DNA from: Schistocerca nitens
Lineage: Eukaryota; Arthropoda; Insecta; Orthoptera; Acrididae
Direction of reading: 5' to 3'
NCBI RefSeq assembly: GCF_023898315.1
Contig: NC_064615.1
Span: forward strand, 733,319,450-733,383,449
Length of the DNA stretch: 64,000 bases
A model generated the notes under the pieces. The model was given only the letters and a program-made list of their open reading frames with translations, was not told the origin of the DNA and ran no database searches. How positions within the stretch are numbered: position 1 is the stretch's first letter; the number at the start of each line of letters is the position of its first letter. Positions 56,930 through 64,000 of the stretch are shown in pieces. Made by a program: the position numbers and the translations under genes.

Positions 56930-58373
56930 CTCTAGAGACGCAAGGAACCTGTGGCCACCGTAACAATGCTCATAAAAGCTGTGCAGTAGTATATTAGAGA
57001 ATACTGTATACCGTTTCATGAAAAATCCTACAGAACGCACTAAATTCTGCAATGACTCCCTCACGGTGCCCGAGACAGCTGAGTGCTGCTCAGTCCAGGG
57101 CATCAGTGTGGGACGATAAGCGGCCGTTGATATCTGCTACTGCAATGTCAGGTAGTCACTTCACCTTCAGGTTGCTCGATGTTCGCAAGTCTACGCGCAA
57201 GTCGTTATTCTATTGCAATTGTAAGTACGGATGGAAGGCTCTGGTAGCTCTCACGAACTTTGTTCTGCCATCAATAAAAATATTACTCCTTTGTGCATAC
57301 CCGTTCTCAATAACTTTCATCATAGCAAACGTGTCCAAAACTTTGTTCCATTAGAACATCAAGATTTCGAAGTGTGCAAAGATATAATTACAGATAGTTA
57401 GCATATGATCTCTGAAGCCACAGTTTAATGACGAACAGAAAGTGCATATCGGTGAACAGCCTCATAATCAAGTGATTCTTCGGTTGCATCAAGGAAGGTG
57501 AAAAACTAGTAACCCATCGGAAAAGTAAATCATAGCGCTATTTCTGCATGGAGAAGCTGAACCATCCTCCCTAAGGATCCAAAGCTCATGCAAAGGATTC
57601 CCATCTCTTTTCATCTCTGCAGGTACACATGTGCAGTAGATTGTTCACTACTTACACACAACTTGTGGCTCCGTCAGAAAATCACTTCATGGTTTTCATC
57701 CATATATTTTATCAAATGTTTCTACACAAATGGAGAACTTATTGCTTACCTTACTGAGAATTTAAAACTTCACGGGAGCTGACACGCGGAACTTTGGCAT
57801 CACGTACAAGAGCTACTGGTAGTGATACTTCGTTGGTAACATCCTAACGCAGAATATCTGATCTCTGGCAGTAACGATAATTTTACTGAAGCCTTTCGAT
57901 ACTACTGACAAAAAGGGACAAACACTTAACGCATTTCAAGATTTCTTCACACGCAGATGTTATATTAACTAATCAGTCATCAACAAAACCCAAAGGTAGT
58001 TAGAAATGAATAACGTTATAGTAATGAAAATGTTTTATGAGCAATCCACTATAAGCTTTAATATACTTTGAAACAAAACTAATCTGTACAGTCTGTGGTT
58101 CCACTGTATCTCACTCGAAGTCTAATGAAATGTCTTCTATTTCTGTGATTGTTTACTGTTGGCAATGACATAAATTGCGGATGGAGCGCTTAGAAAGCCA
58201 CAGCAAAAATCAAGGAAAGTAAATTTAAATGTACCTTTAAGCCTCCATCTCTTGTCATGGGTATGAAAACAGTTATATTACTGTATCCAAACGATAAGTA
58301 TTATATTACAGTTTTTACATGTTAAATATTTTTGATGTTTTACGTATTTAATTAAGGAACCAATGACAAGGGC
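56930..58373. other. No recognisable feature
   Basis: AT-rich sequence without a named repeat. I looked here for the last esterase exon (NPTP-like start in phase 2) without success. Confidence 0.4.
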
Positions 58374-58402
58374 AGGTTACCATGTTGTTGTTGTTGTGGT
58401 CT

Positions 58403-59173
58403 TCAGTCCTGAGACTGGTTTGATGCAGCTCTCCATGCTACTCTATCCTGTGCAAGCTTCTTCAGCTCCCAGTACCTACTGCAGCCTACATCCTTCTGAA
58501 TCTGCTTAGTGTATTCATCTCTTGGTCTCCCTCTACGATTTTTACCCTCCACGCTGCCCTCCAATACTAAATTGGTGATCCCTTGATGCCTCAGAACATG
58601 TCCTACCAACCGATCCCTTCTTCTGGTCAAGTTGTGCCACAAACTTCTCTTCTCCCCAATCCTATTCAATACTTCCTCATTAGTTATGTGATCTACCCAT
58701 CTAATCTTCAGCATTCTTCTCTAGCATCACATTTCGAAAGCTTCTATTCTCTTCTTGTCCAAACTATTTATCGTCCATGTTTCACTTCCATACATGGCTA
58801 CACTCCATACAAATACCTTCAGAAATGACTTCCTGACACTTAAATCTATACTCGATGTTAACAAATTTCGCTTCTTCAGAAACGCTTTCCTTGCCATTGC
58901 CAGTCTACATTTTATATCCTCTCTACTTCGACCATCATCTGTTATTTTGCTCCTCAAATAGCAAAACTCCTTTACTACTTTAAGTGTCTCATTTCCCAAT
59001 CTAATTCCCTCAACATCACCCGACTTAATTCGACTACACTCCATTATCCTCGTTTTGCTTTTGTTGATGTTCATCTTATATCCTCCTTTCAAGACGCTAT
59101 CCATTCCATTCAACTGCTCTTCCGAGTCCTTTGCTGTCTCTGACAGAATTACAATGTCATCGGCGAACCTCAA
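58403..59173 (-). pseudogene. LINE E reverse transcriptase C-terminal part
   Basis: It covers RFADDIVILSETAKDSEEQL, the fingers/thumb region KVVKEFCYLRSKITDDGRS, YGSETWTINSLDKKRIEAFE and RRMLKIRWVDHITNEEVLNR (frame breaks at about 58720), ending AWRAASNQSQD. It is nearly the same as 24796-25466, so both copies come from one young subfamily. Confidence 0.85.
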
Positions 59174-59606
59174 AGTTATTTTTCTTCTCCATGGATTTTA
59201 ATACCTACTCTGAATTTTTCTTTTGTTTCCTTTACTGCTTGCTCAATATACAGATTGAATAACATCGGGGAGAGGCTACAACCTTGTCTTACTCCCTTCC
59301 CAACAACTGCTTCCCTTTCCCTCAAGTACATCGCCCTTGTATAGACCCTCTATATACTCCTTCCACCTTCTGCTTTCCCTTCATTGCTTAGAACTGGGTT
59401 TCCATCTGAGCTCTTGATGTTCATACAAGTGGTTCTCTTATCTCCAAAGGTCTCACTAATTTTCCTGTAGGCAGTATCTATCTTACCCCTAGTGAGATAA
59501 GCCTCTACATCCTTACATTTGCCCTCTAGCCATTCCTGATTAGCCATTTTGCACTTCCTGTGGATCTCATTTTCGAGACGTTTGTATTCCTTTTTGCCTG
59601 CTTCAT

Positions 59607-60383
59607 TTACTGCATTTTTATATTTTCTCCTTCATCAATTAAATTAAATATTTCTTCTGTTACCCAAGGATTTCTACTAGCCCTCGTCTTTTTACCTACT
59701 TGATCCTCTGCTGCCTTCACTACTTCATCCCTCAAAGTTACCCATTCTTCTTCTACTGTATTTCTTTCCCCCATTCCTGTCAATTGTTCCCTTATGCTCT
59801 CCCTGAATCTCTGTACAACCTCTGGTTCTTTCAGTTTATCCAGGTCCCATCTCTGTAAGTTCCCACCTTTTTGCAGTTTCTTCAATTTTAATCTACAGGT
59901 CATAACCAATAGATTGTGGTCAGAGGCCACATCTTCCCCTTGAAATGTCTTACAATTTAAAACCTGGTTCCTAAATCTCTGTCTTACCATTATATAATCT
60001 ATCTGATACCTTTTAGTATCTCCAGGGTTCTTCCATGTATACAACCTTCTTTCATGATTCTTAAACCAAGTGTTAGCTATGATTAAGTTGTGCTCTGTGC
60101 AAAATTCTACCATGCGGCTTCCTCTTTCATTTCTTAGCCCCAATCCATATTCACCTACTACGTTTCCTTCTCTCCCTTTTCCTACTACCGAATTCCAGTC
60201 ACCCATGACTATTAAATTTTCGTCACTCTTCACTATCTGAATAATTTCTTTTATTTCATCATACATTTCTTCAATTTCTTCGTCATCTGCAGAGCTAGTT
60301 GGCATATAAACTTGTACTACTGTAGTAGGTGTGGGCTTCATATCTATCTTGGCAACAATAATGCGTTCACTATGACATTCCAC
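59607..60383 (-). pseudogene. LINE E endonuclease domain (N-terminally deleted)
   Basis: 258 codons open without a break. It has GDWNS, the DYIMVRQ block and the SDH catalytic end (ASDHNLLV), then a linker RKRASRNPWVTEEIFNLIDE-like. The first catalytic blocks (Asn/Glu of the APE fold) are absent because leader sequence is fused directly to HSERIIVAKID. This is a deletion derivative, not a natural start. Confidence 0.8.
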
Positions 60384-60836
60384 GCTCCGATCCGTAGAAC
60401 GCCAGTTTTCTTTCTCCTGATAACGACATCCTCTTGAGTAGTCCCCGCCCGGAGATCCGAATGGGGGACTATTTTACCTCCGGAATATTTTACCCAAGAG
60501 GACGCCATCATCATTTAATCATACAGTAAAGCTGCATGCCCTCGGGAAAAATTACGGCCGTAGTTTCCCCTTGCTTTCAGCCGTTCGCAGTACCAGCACA
60601 GCAAGGCCGTTTTGGTTATTGTTACAAGGCCAGATCAGTCAATCATCCAGACTGTTGCCCTTGCAACTACTGAAAAGGCTGCTGCCCCTCTTCAGGAACC
60701 ACACGTTTGTCTGGCCTCTCAACAGATACCCCTCCGTTGTGGTTGCACCTACGGTACAGCTATCTGTATCGCTGAGGCACGCAAGCCTCCCGACCAACGG
60801 CAAGGTCCATGGTTCATGGGGGGAGGAGGTTACCAT

Positions 60837-62530
60837 AGAATAATTGAATGTTTTCTGCCAAATCACAAAAAGATTGCAGTAGGTCAGATGAGTTCCCAAT
60901 CTGTAATATTTGCTACTTCATGTCCATTTATGGCGTTATATGGTCCCTCGTAAATGTTAAATTTTTTTGTTATTGTTTGTTGTTGTTATGCATATAAACT
61001 GGTTTCCTGTTCTTTAACTTACGCGTGTGTCTGTGTTGTAATGTGAACCTGAACAATGCGAGCAGTTTGCTTCCGTAAACGCTGTCTGCTGAAACGAGTC
61101 GCCAAATTGGATCGCGGAGGACACGGCTTGTGATTTTGGGGGGATATAATTCGGCCTCGCTCCACCAGGAGCTCATTTCGTCTACGCATCTGACGATGCC
61201 GACTCTTCTGATCGACGTAACATTCAAAGTGCTCGTTGGACACTATGGACCGGCAGCACACCCGTGGACTGTTCGATAACAGAACATGCATTACGGTATA
61301 CAACTGAATAAGCCGTATAACGCGAAAGACAATTGTTGCAACAAGAGGAGTAATATGTATGATGGGATATATATTGCTTAAGCAGATATAACCAATTCTC
61401 TGATAAAAATTTATTACAAGCACAAAATTTTGACACAGTAATAGCCCACAAGGTTTTAAAGTGAAGCTGCATATGCAGTGTAATTATGGCAGTAGCAATG
61501 AGCAAAAAAAAAAAAAAAAAAAATATTCCTAACACTTGTAAAGGTAAAATTTGTCAAATGTTACAAAAAAAGTGACAAAAGATAATAAAGATAAATGTCA
61601 TAATTTTCCACGTTAGTAATGAGTGGCAAAGAAAAAGCAAAAAGTAATGTTATTTGTGTGCGCACAACTACGAAATTTCACTGCTTTACCGGACTACACA
61701 CAGAACACAGACCATTACTAACCTACAACAAACATATGTAATATAACAAATTAACTACAAACACATTTCAGCACAGGAAAGAACCGTGACTGAACTAACA
61801 AAACAAGACGATACTGAATGCGTTCAGAAAATTAGCTGCAAGAAATAAATCCGGGTAGAAAGGCATTAGTAATTTGTCTTTCAGAAGAATCATCTTTGAA
61901 ATATCATCTTACGTTAACAAAGAAAATGGAAAAGACATAAATACTTAAATGGTACCCCAAAGTAAACTTAACTTTCTGATTAAATAACGCTGTAAATGAC
62001 GAGTTTTTGCTTCATATTCAGCATTTTAGTTTGAATGAACCAGGAATAAATGATGGAAAAATGGTGTGGTTAAAACTAGCGGTAAGAAACAAGCGCAATT
62101 AAAGTAACCAACGCTAGGTCTCAGTGTACTGAACACGTATGAATTCTTATTTCGTTCCTCAGTCTTTATCACATTTCTTATCATTATAAACTTATTATTA
62201 TCATAATATCTTTTAACACTATTTCCTCATATACTTTAACATTCATGCTCATATTTCGACCACTACGAAACAAATTATCTGTTTCAATATCACATTTCTC
62301 CTGTGTCAACATCCCACAGTACCACGCATCATTTGTCAACCGCCATACATTTCATCTTACCTCTTCAAAACCAGCAACATTACAAACACAGCCAGAAAAC
62401 CTAAATACAAGCTAAACCATAATACACAAAAAAAAAATTAAATTCCTGTAGCACACTAAGCAGAACGAAAACTCATCTTCAACTAATCTGATCATTCTCC
62501 AGCCTTAAAGCTTCACTTTGTCACATAATT
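60837..62530. other. No recognisable gene
   Basis: A poly-A run lies at 61505-61523. Short open frames on both strands show no family motifs. Confidence 0.4.
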
Positions 62531-62531
62531 T

Positions 62532-62745
62532 TTAGCGAGGTGGCCCAGTGGTTAGCACACTGGAGTCACATTCGGGAGGACAACGGTTCAAATCCGTATC
62601 CGACCATCCTGATTTAGGTTTTCTGTAATTTCCCTAAATCGCTTCAGGCAAATGTCAGAACGGTTCGTTTGAAACAGCAAGGCCGATGTCCTTTCCCATC
62701 CTTCCCTCACGCGATGGGACTGATTAACTCAAATCAACCAACCAG
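62532..62745 (+). mobile_element. tRNA-derived SINE, third type
   Basis: The tRNA-like head has AGCGAGGTGGCCCAGTGG (A box), CACTGGAGTCACATTCGGGA and GGTTCAAATCC (B box). The body reads CCATCCTGATTTAGGTTTTC, TTTCCCTAAATCGCTTCAGG and a tail ATCAACCAACCAGCC. No clear target duplication was seen. Confidence 0.9.
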
Positions 62746-62886
62746 CCAAGCACATTACTTTGCTTACCTAGATACATTGGACTCCTGAATTATATTTTCA
62801 TCAAAATTTACTGATTCCTAAAAGGAACAGTTATATAACTCGAAAAGAATGTTTTCACAAGTAAATTTACACACATAATGTCGTCT

Positions 62887-63095
62887 TACAACATTTAAAG
62901 ACAAACTACAAAGTCATGGCAGGAAAATCAAATTTAAAAGTAATGAGTATACTACAAGAAGAAAAGCGAACAGGATTCTGTAAATCCTTCTTTTCTTTCT
63001 CAATAGCCCATGCAAGTTTTACAAATTTTTCATCATTTACTTCTATCAGCTGAGGAACAATTAATCCCTTCTGTGGTAGACATAAATACCTTAAA
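62887..63095 (-). CDS. Possible terminal exon of an unknown gene
   Basis: After an acceptor-like TTTGTTTAAG on the minus strand, 68 sense codons run without a stop: YLCLPQKGLIVPQLIEVND, EKFVKLAWAIEKEKKDLQNP, VRFSSCSILITFKFD and on to TAG. The composition is protein-like and partly helical, but I do not recognise a family and no partner exon is certain. It could equally be a piece of a mobile element. Confidence 0.35.
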
Positions 63096-63589
63096 CAAAT
63101 AAAAAGATATTCAGATACATGGCAAAGTACCCTCTACCAAATACCATATATTCTCTAGATTACAATGCAATATATGGAACTGAAAGAGCAACAATAAAAA
63201 TTACAGCAATACATATTCCATAACCAACTGACAGTCAACTGGTCCAAGAAGTTAGCTATGTACAAACATACTACATGAAAAATGTTCATTAAGTATTCAC
63301 AGCTTTTCTTCTTTTCTATTATTTCGAAACACAATAAATTTTCTAACCGTTAGGAAACATTTGTAATTGAAGCCGTCGGCCATCTTGCCTACGACAGAAA
63401 TTTTATTCTCTAAAATGTTCACCAACACAACACAAGTTTCATTGTTCATCAGATATCCGAATGATAATGTCAAAAATCACTAACATCGCCTCGTCCAGTA
63501 AGTTTTCTTTCGATTCCTGTGAGCTGATCGCACATGGTATTTACGTCCCGTTTCTGTTGTTGATTGTTTTCATTTCAGCAACTTTAAAT

Positions 63590-63940
63590 TGTTTATCCGA
63601 ACCCCTTTTTCATTGGACGACAAATTTGTGATTTTCGCGGTAAGTTCGTCAACTTTGTCTGAAATAGTACCCGGTTGTCCCTTCTGTATTTCCGATTGTA
63701 ATTTCAGTACTTCGATTTGTTCACCTGTTTCGCGAAAAGTAACATCGAGTCACTCCTTTTGTTCCTTTACTTGAGTGATCCGAGCATTCTGAACTACAAT
63801 ATTTACTTCGCCTAATATTTCTTCACATGTTTCTCTCGACTGGACATCCACAACATTGTTTCATTGTCGATGATAAAATCCGCTACAGTTGTAAAAATTA
63901 TTGATTTCTAAAAAGAAAAACTCTGCCCGATTTCAGGACA
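63590..63940 (-). other. Coiled-coil-like coding remnant, origin unknown
   Basis: The minus strand reads REQIEVLKLQ-like and ISDKVDELTAKITNLSS heptad-type sequence. Such segments occur in structural ORFs of retroelements and in host coiled-coil proteins; I cannot decide. It is broken and runs toward the window edge. Confidence 0.3.
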
Positions 63941-64000
63941 TACGTCCCATATCAGGTTCATCTGAAAAATTTGAAATGGATAATAATAACTATCCACATG

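Larger units (their letters stand above)
58384..60826 (-). mobile_element. RTE-like LINE (LINE E), complete ends but internally deleted
   Basis: A 10-bp duplication AGGTTACCAT lies at 58374-58383 and 60827-60836. The minus strand starts with a leader of about 440 bp, then endonuclease (60383-59607: TVVQVYMPTSSADDEEIEEM, LIVMGDWNSVVGKG, YQIDYIMVRQRFRN, ASDHNLLV), a linker (59547-59350), then RQGCSLSPMLFNLYIE (RT motif B), RFADDIVIL (motif C) and the C-terminal YGSETW...RRGRPRDEY. It ends with (AAC)n. About 200 bp of the endonuclease N-terminus (present in LINE A at 5915-6105) and the RT part holding motif A are missing, so it cannot act on its own. Confidence 0.9.

Noticed and set aside
60571-60953. 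Overlapping plus-strand frames of 90 and 113 codons
   Set aside because: They run over the leader of the minus-strand LINE E and across its target duplication. The apparent continuity with 58363-58383 after removing the LINE is short and matches no esterase C-terminus.

Overview
The window looks like nuclear DNA of an insect, most likely an orthopteran (grasshopper or locust). It is AT-rich, has very long introns, and carries many tRNA-derived SINEs of a type I associate with Schistocerca-like genomes, together with CR1-, RTE-, Tc1-, mariner- and Penelope-type repeats. The species call is an inference. I see no bacterial genes, no CRISPR array and no functional tRNA or rRNA gene.

The only host gene I can assemble with confidence is a plus-strand carboxylesterase related to juvenile hormone esterase (JHE). 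It has nine coding exons between 23758 and 55375. The exons join in frame, about 461 residues are covered, and the family motifs (RF, DQ, GQSAG, a catalytic Glu candidate, GxxHxxD) are present. The first (signal peptide) exon and the C-terminal exon were not found. Two oddities stand out: a GC-AG intron, and an in-frame TAG at the start of exon 3 that is itself part of a possible alternative acceptor.

Region by region: 1-5.3 kb is mostly unrecognised, with a 37-bp minisatellite and one SINE. From about 5.35 to 12.75 kb an RTE-like LINE is interrupted by two SINEs and a nearly full-length CR1-like LINE with an esterase-type ORF1. A mariner with an open DD34D transposase lies at 13.63-14.97 kb and a broken Tc1-like element at about 17.1-18.2 kb. 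At 20.4-23.5 kb an IS630/Tc1-mariner-type transposon carries an inserted CR1-like LINE. From 23.8 to 55.4 kb the esterase introns hold LINEs, Tc1 elements, a hAT fossil, SINEs and four palindromic elements. Another RTE-like LINE with its own target duplication lies at 58.4-60.8 kb. The last 3 kb hold a SINE and two possible minus-strand coding pieces of unknown nature.

The most interesting pattern is that the four palindromic elements (30659-31047, 44751-46290, 47817-48397, 52944-54088) share one design. Each has two inverted arms, and near each outer tip there is an outward-pointing hammerhead-ribozyme-like motif: a CUGANGA-like box, a hairpin, GAA, a short self-complementary stretch, then a pyrimidine. 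One is a Penelope-like element encoding a GIY-YIG domain, with nearly identical arms and a 12-bp target duplication. Another shares the Penelope terminal sequence. I infer a set of non-autonomous palindromic elements mobilised by Penelope machinery.
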